From positions 868,001-932,000 of the forward strand of contig CP126743.1 in NCBI GenBank assembly GCA_036287865.1: DNA of 64,000 nt. The letters run 5' to 3'. This document shows positions 16,176 through 26,234 of the stretch, one piece after another. The translations under genes and the position numbers were made by a program. A model generated the notes under the pieces. The model saw only the letters and a list, made by a program, of their open reading frames with translations, was not told the origin of the DNA and made no database searches. This stretch comes from Fluviibacter phosphoraccumulans_A. Lineage in GTDB: Bacteria; Pseudomonadota; Gammaproteobacteria; Burkholderiales; Rhodocyclaceae. Position 1 is the first letter of the stretch. Each line of letters begins with the position of its first letter.

Positions 16176-18841
16176 AGAATTCCAACAGAGTCGCCAAAAT
16201 ACGCCGGCTCGATCCGTTTTACGAACGGGAAAAAGAGAAGTACGAAAACCCGCTGCCATCACGTGAATACATGATGCAAACGCTGAAAGCGGCTGCGTGT
16301 CCGATGAGCGAATCGGCCTTGGCCGCTAAGCTAGCCATCAACGATGATGAGCAAATTGCTTTCGAACGTCGCATTCGCGCTATGGAGCGCGAAGGACAGC
16401 TGATGCGTAACCGTAAGGGCGCACTCATCCTGCCGAATAAGGCAGACCTTATTGCCTGCCGTATCGAAGGGCATCCGGATGGCTTTGGATTTGCCCGGCC
16501 TGAAACTTCGATTGGACGCGATAAAAGCGCCAACATCTTTCTGGATAACCGCCAGATGGAAAAAGCACTGCATGGCGATCGTGTGCTCGTGCGCGTCACA
16601 GGCACAGATCGTCGTGGTCGGCCAGAAGGCAGCATTGTAGAGGTGACCGAACGCGCCAACGCAGAAGTCGTTGGCCTTGTGTTCGATGAATACGGTGTGC
16701 GTTATGTGGTACCGGAAGACTGCCGCTTACATACGCGCATTGTCTTGGCGGGTGAAACGACCGCGGCAGGGCGCTCACGCCGGCCGCGCAAATCTGAGGC
16801 CAATATCCCAGAAATATTAGCGGGGCAGGTGGTCGTTGCAGAAATTCTGGAGCAACCGGGCAAACGTACGCTTCCTGTTGGCCGTATCAAAGAAGTGCTG
16901 GGTAGCTATGCCGATCCGGGCATGGAGATCGAGATTGCGCTGCGCAAACACGATCTGCCATTCGAGTTTACGAAAGCAGTCATCGACGAAGCGGCCAAGC
17001 TACCGGAAGAAGTGATTGTTGATCGCGATCTGGGTAAGCGCGAAGATCTACGAGATCTACCATTAGTCACGATCGATGGCGAAACCGCCAAAGACTTTGA
17101 TGATGCGGTGTATGCCGAAGCCTTGCCCAAGAACAAGGGTTGGCGACTCGTTGTTGCCATTGCCGATGTATCGCATTACGTGCGTCCGGGCTCTGAGCTT
17201 GATATAGAAGCTACTGCACGCGGTAACTCGGTGTATTTCCCGCGTCGAGTGATTCCCATGCTGCCGGAAAAACTATCCAATGGCTTGTGCTCGTTGAACC
17301 CAGATGTGGATCGTCTGGTCATGGTGTGCGATGCACAGATCGATGTCAGCGGTGAAGTCACTAAATACCGTTTCTATCCAGCCGTATTCCGTTCGCGGGC
17401 GCGCCTCACCTATAACCAGGTCTGGAGCTGGTTATCTGGCGAGGCTCAACCCGCAACTGCCGTACACCAGGCCGTGCAGCCTCAGCTGCATACGCTCTAT
17501 GCGTTGTTCAAGACACTGCATACCGCTCGCTTCAAGCGCGGTGCCATCGACTTTGATACGGTCGAAACACAAATGCGTTTTAACGATCAAGGTAAGATCG
17601 AGGCGATTGTGCCGGTCATCCGTAATGATGCGCACCGCCTGATTGAAGAATGCATGCTCGCAGCGAACGTTTGTGCGGCAGATTTCCTTGAAAAGAAAAA
17701 ACAGCCAGGCCTGTTCCGTATCCACGGCACGCCGGCACCCGCTAAACTGGAAGCGCTGCGCGATTTCATGAAGGAATTTGGTTTGGGTCTTGAAGGTGGT
17801 GATTCCCCGACCGGTAAAGACTACGGCAAACTACTCGAGCAGATTCGTGAACGCCCGGACTTCTCGCTGCTACAAACGATTTTGCTGCGTTCAATGCAGC
17901 AGGCGATCTATAGCCCGGACAACATTAGCCACTTTGGTCTGGCCTATGAGTACTACACGCACTTCACCTCGCCGATTCGGCGGTACCCGGACTTGCTCGT
18001 ACACCGCGCGATTAAAGCCGCACTCAAATTTGAGAAAGCACCCCTGCCAGCCAATGAAGCGGCCTGGGAAGAAATCGGTTTCCATTGCTCGGCGACCGAA
18101 CGTCGTGCAGATGAAGCCACGCGCGATGTCGAAGCCTGGCTCAAGTGCTATTACATGCAAGACCGGATTGGTGAAGTCTTTGATGGCACCATCTCGGGTG
18201 TTACTGCCTTCGGTGCTTTCGTTACCCTCGATCAGGTCTATGTTGAAGGTCTGGTGCACATTTCGGAACTGGGTACCGATTATTTCCACCACGACCCGAT
18301 TCGCCATTGCCTGATCGGTGAGCGTACCAAGCAGCAGTATCGCGTCGGGGATTGTCTGCGCGTCAAACTGGTGCGCGCTGATCTGGAAAGCAATCGCATC
18401 GACTTTGTGCCCGCAACCGCGCTGGACGAGGCTGTGCAGCCCATAGAAGCAACTCGCAGCGATTGTGACGCGCTCGCTCAGGAACGGAGTCGTAAAACGG
18501 GTCGTCCGGTTGCCGTAGAGCGACATTTGCTCGAAGTGGAGATGTCTAAAGCGCAGGATGCGCCGCGTAAGAAGCCGGCATCAGGCCATGTGGGCACGCC
18601 CGCGGGTAAATCACGTTCCCTGGGCCGCCAGGCACCCGCTAAAGCCAAATCGGGCAACACGTCTGCAAAACCGGGCAGGGCTAAAGCCAAAGCGCCTGCT
18701 AAACCGGCAAAAGCATCGGCTAAGCCGATTGCCAAGACAAAAGCCAAAACACGCGATGCTGGCGTAAAATCCGCCGGCGCTAAACCTAAAGCCAAGCCTA
18801 AAGCATCTTCTGCTAAACCAACACGTCGAGCCAAAGCATGA
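16163..18841 (+). CDS. rnr: Ribonuclease R
   Basis: Processive 3'-5' exoribonuclease that degrades structured RNA and defective rRNA and tRNA. Order: N-terminal winged helix, cold-shock domains, the RNB catalytic domain with GETAKDFDDAVYAE (acid residues for Mg2+), an S1 domain (VFDGTISGVTAFGAFV), then a Lys/Ala/Pro-rich basic tail of about 100 residues. The frame stays open upstream to 16103, but that part overlaps the tRNA; ATG 16163 or ATG 16169 is the likely start, with purine-rich AGAAGAAAGA before it. The tail is repetitive and low-complexity, as in several betaproteobacterial RNase R proteins. Its stop overlaps rlmB. Confidence 0.95.
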   Translation: MKMSKNSNRVAKIRRLDPFYEREKEKYENPLPSREYMMQTLKAAACPMSESALAAKLAINDDEQIAFERRIRAMEREGQLMRNRKGALILPNKADLIACRIEGHPDGFGFARPETSIGRDKSANIFLDNRQMEKALHGDRVLVRVTGTDRRGRPEGSIVEVTERANAEVVGLVFDEYGVRYVVPEDCRLHTRIVLAGETTAAGRSRRPRKSEANIPEILAGQVVVAEILEQPGKRTLPVGRIKEVLGSYADPGMEIEIALRKHDLPFEFTKAVIDEAAKLPEEVIVDRDLGKREDLRDLPLVTIDGETAKDFDDAVYAEALPKNKGWRLVVAIADVSHYVRPGSELDIEATARGNSVYFPRRVIPMLPEKLSNGLCSLNPDVDRLVMVCDAQIDVSGEVTKYRFYPAVFRSRARLTYNQVWSWLSGEAQPATAVHQAVQPQLHTLYALFKTLHTARFKRGAIDFDTVETQMRFNDQGKIEAIVPVIRNDAHRLIEECMLAANVCAADFLEKKKQPGLFRIHGTPAPAKLEALRDFMKEFGLGLEGGDSPTGKDYGKLLEQIRERPDFSLLQTILLRSMQQAIYSPDNISHFGLAYEYYTHFTSPIRRYPDLLVHRAIKAALKFEKAPLPANEAAWEEIGFHCSATERRADEATRDVEAWLKCYYMQDRIGEVFDGTISGVTAFGAFVTLDQVYVEGLVHISELGTDYFHHDPIRHCLIGERTKQQYRVGDCLRVKLVRADLESNRIDFVPATALDEAVQPIEATRSDCDALAQERSRKTGRPVAVERHLLEVEMSKAQDAPRKKPASGHVGTPAGKSRSLGRQAPAKAKSGNTSAKPGRAKAKAPAKPAKASAKPIAKTKAKTRDAGVKSAGAKPKAKPKASSAKPTRRAKA

Positions 18842-19581
18842 GTAGCAACACCTGTCTGATTCACGGATTCCACCCCATCATGGCGCGTTTGCGTCACGAT
18901 CCGGAGAGCGTGAAAGAAATCTACCTGGATGCCAATCGTAATGATCGTCGCGTCAAAGATCTGTTACGTCTTGCCGAGCAGGTCGATGCACGTGCCGTAC
19001 AGGTAGAGAACCCGCGCATTGAAGGGATGGCACCGAACGCACGCCATCAAGGTGTTGTCGCCCGTGTTGATGCACGCCAGAAAGCACTTCACCTTGATGA
19101 TGTGCTGGACTCCCTGGAGGAACCGCCGTTTTTGCTAGTGCTCGATGGTATTACCGATCCGCGTAATCTGGGCGCCTGTTTACGGGTGGCTGATGCCGCC
19201 GGTGTGCATGCAGTCATTGCACCCAAAGATCGCGCGGTGGGACTGACCGATGTGGCTATGAAGGCCGCCTCGGGTGCTGCTGAAACGGTGCCGTACATCA
19301 TGGTAACGAATCTGGCACGGACGCTGCGTACGCTCAAAGAGCGGGATATCTGGGTTATTGGCACCGCCGGCGAGGCTACGGAAAACCTCTATCAAGCACA
19401 GTGGCCTGCGGGCGGTGTTGCCTGGGTGATGGGTGCCGAGGGCGATGGTATGCGTCGTTTAACCCGCGAAACCTGTGACTCGCTGGTCGAAATTCCTATG
19501 GCGGGTTCTGTCGAAAGCCTTAATGTTTCGGTTGCAGCGGGTGTGTGCCTGTTTGAAGCGGTTCGCCGTCAACGCGCTTAA
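18838..19581 (+). CDS. rlmB: 23S rRNA Gm2251 2'-O-methyltransferase
   Basis: SPOUT-family enzyme methylating the ribose of G2251 in 23S rRNA. An N-terminal substrate-binding domain (about residues 1-75) is followed by the knotted SPOUT domain with the motifs LDGITDPRNLGAC, MGAEGDGMRRL and the C-terminal SLNVSVAAGVCLFEAVRQ-like end. It is 247 residues, full length, and coupled to rnr by a 4-base overlap, the standard rnr-rlmB arrangement. Confidence 0.96.
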   Translation: MSSNTCLIHGFHPIMARLRHDPESVKEIYLDANRNDRRVKDLLRLAEQVDARAVQVENPRIEGMAPNARHQGVVARVDARQKALHLDDVLDSLEEPPFLLVLDGITDPRNLGACLRVADAAGVHAVIAPKDRAVGLTDVAMKAASGAAETVPYIMVTNLARTLRTLKERDIWVIGTAGEATENLYQAQWPAGGVAWVMGAEGDGMRRLTRETCDSLVEIPMAGSVESLNVSVAAGVCLFEAVRRQRA

Positions 19582-19590
19582 ACGTTCAGA

Positions 19591-21009
19591 TCAACGCCCG
19601 GCGTTTGCCCGGGCGTGGTCGATATCGGCAGGGTTTTTCTCATCTGTGTAGATACGGGCAGAGGTTGCCTTGAGACCTGTGCCACCGTTCTGACAAAGCA
19701 CTTCCACATTGGCTAAAGGCTTGTCTTTGTGCAGCACTTCCACGGCACAGCGACCATAGATCGACTCAATAGTCGCCAGCACATTACGTGCGTAATCACT
19801 TTGCAGCTTGCTATCCAGAATCAGATTAGCCAGTAAAACCCCGTTGGGTTTTAGCACTTGCCGGGTGTCATCCCAGAACTCGCGGGTGCAGATGGCTAGG
19901 AATGTTGTGGTGAGAGCTGTAAACGTCAACAACGACAGCATCAAAACGGCTATCAGCTTGTTTGGCCGCAGCCGTAACGAAGTGGCGCGCATCATCCACG
20001 ATAAATTTTCCGCGAATCGGCTCGTGTAAAAACTGCTGTTCGGCAATGGATTGGATCTTGGGGTCGATATCCAAGAAAGTGTAGTGGTTCAGCGGCTCTT
20101 TATGCGAAAGCGTAAAGCCCCCGGCACCCAGAACGAGAATCTCGCTGTTCCTGAGTTTCAGATCCTTGAGTAAGGTCTGGCGCAGGTAGTCTATATAACG
20201 GGCATAGCGGGGCGGGTTGCCATCGCCAATAAGCGAAGCCGTCGAACTGTTGACCTTGAAGACGCGGATTGAATCGCCTTCGGGCGTTTCGGTGTGAATA
20301 ACTAAATAATCGGCGTAAGCCGTTTCAGTTATATCCTGGGGTTCGTCGAGCCATTGGCCACGTAACAGTGGCACGTTGAAACCAATAATTAGGAGTGTCG
20401 AAGCAAGAAAGCCCGTAAGCACCTGCCAGCGGCGGGAGCGCACATCGGGCGCCACTTGCAAGCACAATGCGCCGATCAGTAGAAAGAGGGTGCAGAGTGT
20501 AACAGCGGCCGAGATTCCCAGCCATTGCATCACCAGCACAGATAGCCCGAGTGACCCCAGAAACGAGCAGAGCGTAGACCAGTAAAGAGCCATGCCACTG
20601 GCCTCGCCTGTGCGTCGTGTTTTCATCAGGTTGGTGAGTGCAGGTACTGTCTGCCCGAGCAACCACGCCAACGGGCAAAGAATGCCGCCTATGAGCAGCA
20701 TATAAGCCAGCCAGACGGGTTGCACATATGTGAACAAACCATTCACGAAGGGCGCTGAAAACCCGATACCCAGCAGTAGTGCTGATATCAGGAAGTTACG
20801 CGCAACCACCTCTGTAGATAACGCGCGTTGATTTTGGCGCCGGCCGCATAGCCTAGGGCGAGGGCAAGGAGAAAGAAACCGATGGTCGGTGCCGTAACAA
20901 CAATAGAGCTGCCCACATGGGGCACCAACCGGCGCAGCGCAATAATCTCCGCACCGAGGGAACAAAAACCCTCGATGAATACAACAACGGGAATCAATAG
21001 TGGCGGCAT
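19591..21009 (-). pseudogene. Membrane-anchored spermidine-synthase-like gene with two frameshifts
   Basis: Three consecutive segments in alternating frames together make one protein of about 470 residues. The first (ATG 21009, to about 20825) starts in frame with PPLLIPVVVFIEGFCSLGAE. The second (about 20825-19895) holds several transmembrane helices and the methyltransferase core (LVLGAGGFTLS, FVVDDAR-like). The third (about 19895-19591) resumes the first frame with TREFWDDTRQVLKPNGVLLAN. The layout is that of fused MFS-type/spermidine synthase-like proteins. No single product can be made, so I call it a pseudogene. It starts 10 bases after the cysN stop and probably belonged to that transcript. 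The indels are not in long homopolymers. Confidence 0.82.
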
Positions 21010-21019
21010 GCCCCTGATG

Positions 21020-22306
21020 TTACAGGAGCATGCCCGCACCGACGGTGTTGTTGGTGGCTTCGTCAATCAGAATGAAGGCACCGGTGCTGCGGTTTTTCTT
21101 GTAGCTGTCACAGCAGATCGGCTGGGCCAGACGCAAGTTAATCGTGGCGATGTCATTCATCTGCAACTGGTTGGGTGTCGCATCCTGAGCCAGCGTATTG
21201 ATATCCAGACGGAACGGAATGTCGGCAATCTTGGCCTTCACCGTACGGGTTGTCTGGCGCAGTGCATAGGTGCGGGCACGATCGAGCGGTGTCTCAGAAA
21301 GCCAGCAGACCATGGCCTGGGCTTCTTTAACCACCTGCGGGGCGGTATCCGGGTGGGCAATCATATCGCCACGCGAGATATCGATTTCATCGGCCAGACG
21401 AATGGTCACAGACTGTTCAGCAACGCCTTCGGTCAGGGCAACGTCACCGAGCTCAACATGGCTAACCGTACTGCGCTGGCCTGAGGGCAGGGCAATCACT
21501 TCGTCACCCGGGTAAACCACGCCAGAGCTAATACGACCCATGAAGCCACGGTAATCGTGCAGGTCCGGATTGGCAGAATCCTGCGGGCGGCACACCAGCT
21601 GTACCGGCATACGGAACAGTTCGTGGTGGGTCGGTGTTTCGCTGTGGCTATTCGGGGCTGTTTCCAGAATCTCGAGTAGCGTTGGGCCTTCGTACCAGTT
21701 CATCGAGTCGCCACGATCAACAATCATGTCGCCTTCCAGGGCAGACATCGGTACGTAGCGCACTTTTTCCAGGCCAATGGTTGCAGCAACCTGCGCAAAC
21801 TCTTCCTGTAGCTTGGCAAAGACCTGTGCGTCGTAGTTCACCAGGTCCATCTTGTTGATGGCCACCACAATCTGCGGAATGCCCAGCAGTTGGCAAATCT
21901 TTGCGTGGCGACGCGTCTGCGTCAGAATGCCACGGCGGGCATCCACCAGAATAATTGCCAGATCAGCGGTCGATGCAGCGGTCACCATGTTGCGGGCGTA
22001 CTGCTCGTGGCCCGGGGCGTCGGCAATGATGTACTTGCGGGTGCCGGTCGAGAAGTAGCGGTACGCCACATCAATCGTAATGCCCTGTTCGCGTTCGGCT
22101 TGCAGACCATCGGTCAGTAGCGACAGATCGACGCTGGTTAAACCGCGTCGCTTTGAAGTGCGCGCCAGATTGCTCAGTGTATCGACCAGAATGGTTTTGG
22201 TGTCAAACAGCAGGCGACCGATCAGGGTGCTTTTACCGTCATCAACGCTCCCGCAGGTGAGGAAGCGGAGCAGACCATGATCTTCAATATGTTGTTGGGC
22301 GGTCAT
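21020..22306 (-). CDS. cysN: Sulfate adenylyltransferase subunit 1 (GTPase)
   Basis: GTP-hydrolysing subunit of ATP sulfurylase, which activates sulfate to APS. EF-Tu-like motifs are present: P-loop GSVDDGKSTLIGRL (about residues 18-31), DAPGHEQY, NKMD and the following beta-barrel domains. It is 428 residues. No APS kinase domain (CysC) is fused or present nearby, in keeping with direct APS reduction by the CysH here. Its start overlaps the cysD stop by one base. Confidence 0.97.
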   Translation of the reverse strand: MTAQQHIEDHGLLRFLTCGSVDDGKSTLIGRLLFDTKTILVDTLSNLARTSKRRGLTSVDLSLLTDGLQAEREQGITIDVAYRYFSTGTRKYIIADAPGHEQYARNMVTAASTADLAIILVDARRGILTQTRRHAKICQLLGIPQIVVAINKMDLVNYDAQVFAKLQEEFAQVAATIGLEKVRYVPMSALEGDMIVDRGDSMNWYEGPTLLEILETAPNSHSETPTHHELFRMPVQLVCRPQDSANPDLHDYRGFMGRISSGVVYPGDEVIALPSGQRSTVSHVELGDVALTEGVAEQSVTIRLADEIDISRGDMIAHPDTAPQVVKEAQAMVCWLSETPLDRARTYALRQTTRTVKAKIADIPFRLDINTLAQDATPNQLQMNDIATINLRLAQPICCDSYKKNRSTGAFILIDEATNNTVGAGMLL

Positions 22307-23217
22307 TAGAAGTAGCCCTCTTTCTTACGTTGTTCCATGGCAGCTTCACTGACCTGGTCATCCAGACGGGTTGCGCCACGTTCGCTAATAGTGGTGCCGG
22401 CAGTTTCGGCAATGATCTTTTCAATGTTGTCGGCATCGCTGATGACCGGGGCGGTACAGCTAATGTCGCCCACGGTGCGGAAGCGTACTTGCAGATCAAC
22501 AATCTCTTCGCCGGGTTTGGCTGGCGTTAGGTCGGTCACCGGCACAATGCCGTTGCCACGACGCACGATCGGGCGCGTATGGGCAAAGTAGATCGATGGC
22601 AGTTCCAGCTTCTCGCGTTCGATGTACTGCCATACATCCAGTTCCGTCCAGTTCGAGATCGGGAAGGCACGCATGTGCTCGCCTTTGTGCACGCGGGCGT
22701 TATACAGATCCCACAGTTCCGGGCGCTGATTCTTCGGATCCCACTGACCGAAGTCATCGCGGAAACTGAAGATTCGTTCTTTGGCGCGCGCCTTTTCCTC
22801 ATCGCGGCGGGCGCCGCCGATCAGACAGTCGAATTCGAATTCGGCAATCGTTTCCAACAGGGTCACCGATTGATGACGATTACGCGATTCATCAGCGGAC
22901 TTCAGCACGATGGTGCCACGCTTCATCGAATCTTCCAGCGAACGAACGATGAGGCGCTCGCCCAGCTCAGCCGCACGACGATCACGGAAGTCGATCACTT
23001 CCGGATAGTTGTGGCCGGTGTCGATGTGCACCAGTGGAAAAGGAAAGCGCGCTGGGCGGAAAGCCTTTTCGGCGATGCGCAGCATACAGATTGAATCTTT
23101 GCCACCTGAAAAAAGGAGGGCAGGGCGTTCGCACTGGCCGGCAACCTCGCGCATGATCTGGATCGCTTCTGCTTCCAGCCAGTCGAGGTGAGAGAGAGTA
23201 GAGACAGTTTTAGTCAT
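22306..23217 (-). CDS. cysD: Sulfate adenylyltransferase subunit 2
   Basis: Adenylyl-transferring subunit of ATP sulfurylase, a PP-loop ATPase. The SGGKDS P-loop (about residues 39-44) and LVHIDTGHNYPEV segment are visible, and the protein has the usual 303 residues ending in EGYF. It lies between cysH and cysN in the operon, 34 bases after the cysH stop. Confidence 0.97.
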   Translation of the reverse strand: MTKTVSTLSHLDWLEAEAIQIMREVAGQCERPALLFSGGKDSICMLRIAEKAFRPARFPFPLVHIDTGHNYPEVIDFRDRRAAELGERLIVRSLEDSMKRGTIVLKSADESRNRHQSVTLLETIAEFEFDCLIGGARRDEEKARAKERIFSFRDDFGQWDPKNQRPELWDLYNARVHKGEHMRAFPISNWTELDVWQYIEREKLELPSIYFAHTRPIVRRGNGIVPVTDLTPAKPGEEIVDLQVRFRTVGDISCTAPVISDADNIEKIIAETAGTTISERGATRLDDQVSEAAMEQRKKEGYF

Positions 23218-23251
23218 AGGACACTATTTTACAGGGTGACTTTATGGGGTC

Positions 23252-24007
23252 TTACTTTGCTTTGTGCAGACCGCATTCTTTGGTTTCCGGGTTTTCCCAC
23301 CACCAGCGGCCGGCGCGGATATCTTCACCCGGGGTAATGGCACGGGTGCAAGGCGCACAGCCAATGGATGGGTAGAAGCGATCGTGCAGTTCGTTGTAGG
23401 GCACGTTGTTTAGATCAATGTATGCCCAGATTTCTTTCTCAGACCATTCGATCAGTGGGTTGAACTTCGGCAGATTATTCAGTGTATCGAAGTCTTCCCA
23501 GTCCATATTCTGGCGCGTTACGGATTGCGCTGCGCGCAGGCCCGTAATCCAGGCGTCTTTGCCTTTAAGGGCACGGGCAAGCGGTTCCAGTTTGCGAATA
23601 TTGCAGCACGCTTTACGATTTTCGACTGAGTCGTAGAAACCATTGATACCGTTTTCGCACACCCAGGGTTCAAGCAGCTTGTAATCGGGTGTCATGATTT
23701 CAATATCGCGACCATATTGCTGTTGGGCTTTGGCAAGCAGCGCATACGTTTCTTCATTTAACCGGCCGGTGTCTAGCGTAAATATGCCGATGGGCAGATT
23801 GTCTTTGCAGATCATATCCATCAGCACCATGTCTTCGGCGCCCAGGCTATTGGCTAGCACCACATTCGGGTGGCGATCAATAATCGTATTCAGGCGCGCC
23901 ATGACCAGCGCCGATTTTTCTGCGACGACCGCTACCAGGCCAGCATCCGGCGCGGGGCGCGACGGGGCTTTAGGCTGGCTGATGCCGCTAATGGATGAAC
24001 TTGTCAT
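23252..24007 (-). CDS. cysH: Adenylylsulfate (APS) reductase, [4Fe-4S] type
   Basis: Reduces APS to sulfite using thioredoxin. The four cluster cysteines that separate APS reductases from PAPS reductases are present, at Cys134-Cys135 and Cys217-x-x-Cys220, together with the catalytic C-terminal Cys245 in KECGLH. It is 251 residues. The lack of cysC in the operon fits this APS route. Its ATG overlaps the DUF934 stop by 4 bases. Confidence 0.95.
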   Translation of the reverse strand: MTSSSISGISQPKAPSRPAPDAGLVAVVAEKSALVMARLNTIIDRHPNVVLANSLGAEDMVLMDMICKDNLPIGIFTLDTGRLNEETYALLAKAQQQYGRDIEIMTPDYKLLEPWVCENGINGFYDSVENRKACCNIRKLEPLARALKGKDAWITGLRAAQSVTRQNMDWEDFDTLNNLPKFNPLIEWSEKEIWAYIDLNNVPYNELHDRFYPSIGCAPCTRAITPGEDIRAGRWWWENPETKECGLHKAK

Positions 24008-24528
24008 GAACGAACCTCGGCCAGAACGCGATCTACCTGGCGGAACAAGGGTTGCGAATTGTTAGTCGAACCCTGATAGGCATCCGGGAAGGGGGTCAGA
24101 TGCTTGAGTGCAGTTTCTGGCGAAACCTTCGGATCCAGCGCCAGGGTATCGAAACCTACGCGCAGCATGAAGAACAGTTGATCCACCAGTACATTGCCAA
24201 TGGCACGTAGTTCACCGGTGTATTTGTGGTGGTTACGCAGTCGCCAGGCGATAGAGTATCCACGGCCATCGGTGAACTTCGGGAAGTCGATTGCCACGAG
24301 GGGCCACTGGCCGAAGTATTTAGCGACCTCGTTCAGATCATCGTTTGGCGATAGCCACACACCAATATCTTTGCGTGATTGTAGTGCGCTTTGAGCTTGC
24401 CACAGCGTAAACGGCACCAGCCATTGGCCGGCTGCCACGCTCACGGTTGAGAGGTCTGCCTCAGCTTCCGGGTACAGCACTTGCCAGTTGTCGCTATGCA
24501 TCTGGCCGTTTTTCAGGATTTCAGCCAT
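24004..24528 (-). CDS. DUF934 protein of the sulfite reductase operon
   Basis: A 174-residue soluble protein of DUF934, a family found almost only between cysI and cysH in alpha-, beta- and gammaproteobacteria. Conserved FPKFTDGRGYSIAWRLR is the family hallmark. It may help electron delivery or assembly of the sulfite reductase, but its role is not established. I chose ATG 24528 (MAEILKNG), 8 bases inside the end of cysI, rather than an upstream in-frame ATG that would extend further into cysI. Confidence 0.88.
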   Translation of the reverse strand: MAEILKNGQMHSDNWQVLYPEAEADLSTVSVAAGQWLVPFTLWQAQSALQSRKDIGVWLSPNDDLNEVAKYFGQWPLVAIDFPKFTDGRGYSIAWRLRNHHKYTGELRAIGNVLVDQLFFMLRVGFDTLALDPKVSPETALKHLTPFPDAYQGSTNNSQPLFRQVDRVLAEVRS

Positions 24529-26203
24529 TTGCGGCCTCCTTCTTCTTGTTTTTGTCTCCGTAAACGCGGGTCTTGAAAGGATCAAGACCGACGCGCACCA
24601 CTGTGTCTACAAAGCGTTCTTCCGGCTCGCGCAGGCTGACATAAGTCTCAAGCAGCTTGGTCACGATATCCGGCATATCCGCGGCGGCAAACGATGGGCC
24701 AATGACTTTGCCCAGGTGCGTGTCGTTACCCTGACGGCCGCCAATGGTGACCTGATACCACTCTTCATCATTCTTATCGACACCCAGTACGCCCATGTGG
24801 CCCACATGATGGTGTCCGCAGGCATTCATACAACCGGAGATATTCAGATCCAGTTCGCCAATGTCGTGTAGGTAATCCAGGTCATCAAAGCGCTCCATGA
24901 TCGCCTTGGCAATTGGAATCGACTTGGCATTGGCCAGATCGCAGAAGTCACCACCGGGGCAGCAGATCATATCGGTCAGCAGGCCTACGGTTGAGCTCGA
25001 GAGTCCCAGCGCCTTAGCCGCATCATAAAGCTCGGGTAGCTTGCGCAGTTCGACATCTGATAGCACCAGATTCTGTTTGTGCGATGAACGCAGCTCGCCA
25101 AAGCTGTAGGCATCTGCCAGGTCGGCAACCGCTTCCATTTGTGTATCTGTGATGTCGCCGGGAGCAATCCCTTTTTTCTTCAATGAGAGCGTCACGGCGC
25201 GATAGCCCGGCACTCGATGCGCATGCACGTTCTGCTGTACCCAGCGGGAAAAAGCCTTGTCACCCGCAAGGCGTGCTTTATAACCGGCATCGGTATCTGG
25301 CAGCTGTGCGTAGGTCGGGTCGACAAAGTAGGCTGATACACGCGCCAGTTCCGCATCGGTAATCGTGGTCGGACCGTCTTTCAGGTTGGCCCATTCGGCA
25401 TCAACCTTGCGGCGGAATTCTTCAATGCCCAGCGCCTTCACCAGAATCTTGATTCGGGCTTTATAAGGATTGTCGCGACGACCTTCCAGATTGTAGACAC
25501 GAATGATGGCTTCCATATAGGAAAGCAGGTGACGCCAAGGCAGTGCTTCATTAATCACTTCGCCCAGAATCGGCGTACGGCCTAGACCACCGCCAACCCA
25601 CACGCGGGCGACGACATCGCCCTTGTCATCACGATAAAGGTGCAGGCCAATATCGTGTACCTGAACAACCGCACGGTCGCGCTCGGCACCGTGAACAGCG
25701 ATCTTGAACTTGCGCGGCAGGAAAGCGAATTCCGGATGGAAGGTGCTCCACTGGCGAATAATTTCAGCCAACGGACGGGTGTCCACCACTTCGTCCGGGG
25801 CAATACCGGCGAACTGGTCGCTAGTTACGTTACGAATACAGTTGCCCGATGTCTGAATGGCGTGCATTTCCACTTCGGCCAGTCGCGCCAGTACATCCGG
25901 TACGCGCGCCATAGGGATCCAGTTGTATTGCAGGTTCTGACGCGTTGTGAAATGGGCATAGCCCTTGTCTTCTTCACGGGCGATGGCGCCAAGCACACGT
26001 AGCTGAGCCGACGAGATCATCCCGTACGGTACGGCAATACGCAGCATCGGCGCATAGCGTTGCATATACAGACCGTTCTGCAGACGCAGCGGTCGAAACT
26101 CTTCATCGCTCAGTTGGCCGGATTGCCACCGATGGGTCTGGTCGCGAAACTGCGCGACTCGGGCTTTCACCATTGCGTGGTCATAGGTGTCGTAGCGGTA
26201 CAT
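24521..26203 (-). CDS. cysI: Sulfite reductase hemoprotein (nitrite/sulfite reductase family)
   Basis: Six-electron reduction of sulfite to sulfide at a siroheme-[4Fe-4S] centre. The ligating cysteines are Cys415, Cys421, Cys458 and Cys462 (CPGGDFC and SGCMNAC), followed by GHHHVGHMG. At 560 residues it is full length. No flavoprotein subunit (cysJ) is nearby, so electrons probably come from ferredoxin or another donor, perhaps with the DUF934 protein. Spacing to the tauE-like gene upstream is about 30 bases. Confidence 0.94.
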   Translation of the reverse strand: MYRYDTYDHAMVKARVAQFRDQTHRWQSGQLSDEEFRPLRLQNGLYMQRYAPMLRIAVPYGMISSAQLRVLGAIAREEDKGYAHFTTRQNLQYNWIPMARVPDVLARLAEVEMHAIQTSGNCIRNVTSDQFAGIAPDEVVDTRPLAEIIRQWSTFHPEFAFLPRKFKIAVHGAERDRAVVQVHDIGLHLYRDDKGDVVARVWVGGGLGRTPILGEVINEALPWRHLLSYMEAIIRVYNLEGRRDNPYKARIKILVKALGIEEFRRKVDAEWANLKDGPTTITDAELARVSAYFVDPTYAQLPDTDAGYKARLAGDKAFSRWVQQNVHAHRVPGYRAVTLSLKKKGIAPGDITDTQMEAVADLADAYSFGELRSSHKQNLVLSDVELRKLPELYDAAKALGLSSSTVGLLTDMICCPGGDFCDLANAKSIPIAKAIMERFDDLDYLHDIGELDLNISGCMNACGHHHVGHMGVLGVDKNDEEWYQVTIGGRQGNDTHLGKVIGPSFAAADMPDIVTKLLETYVSLREPEERFVDTVVRVGLDPFKTRVYGDKNKKKEAANG

Positions 26204-26234
26204 GGTATATCTCAGGGAATTTTAATGAGTCAAA

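Noticed and set aside
18540..18841. Tandem repeat array
   Set aside because: The Lys/Ala/Pro-rich codons at the end of rnr look repetitive but code for an ordinary basic tail; units are not regular.
21000..21035. Terminator at the end of cysN (GCATGC...GCATGC)
   Set aside because: The inverted repeat has no T-tract and overlaps the start of the next gene in the same direction.
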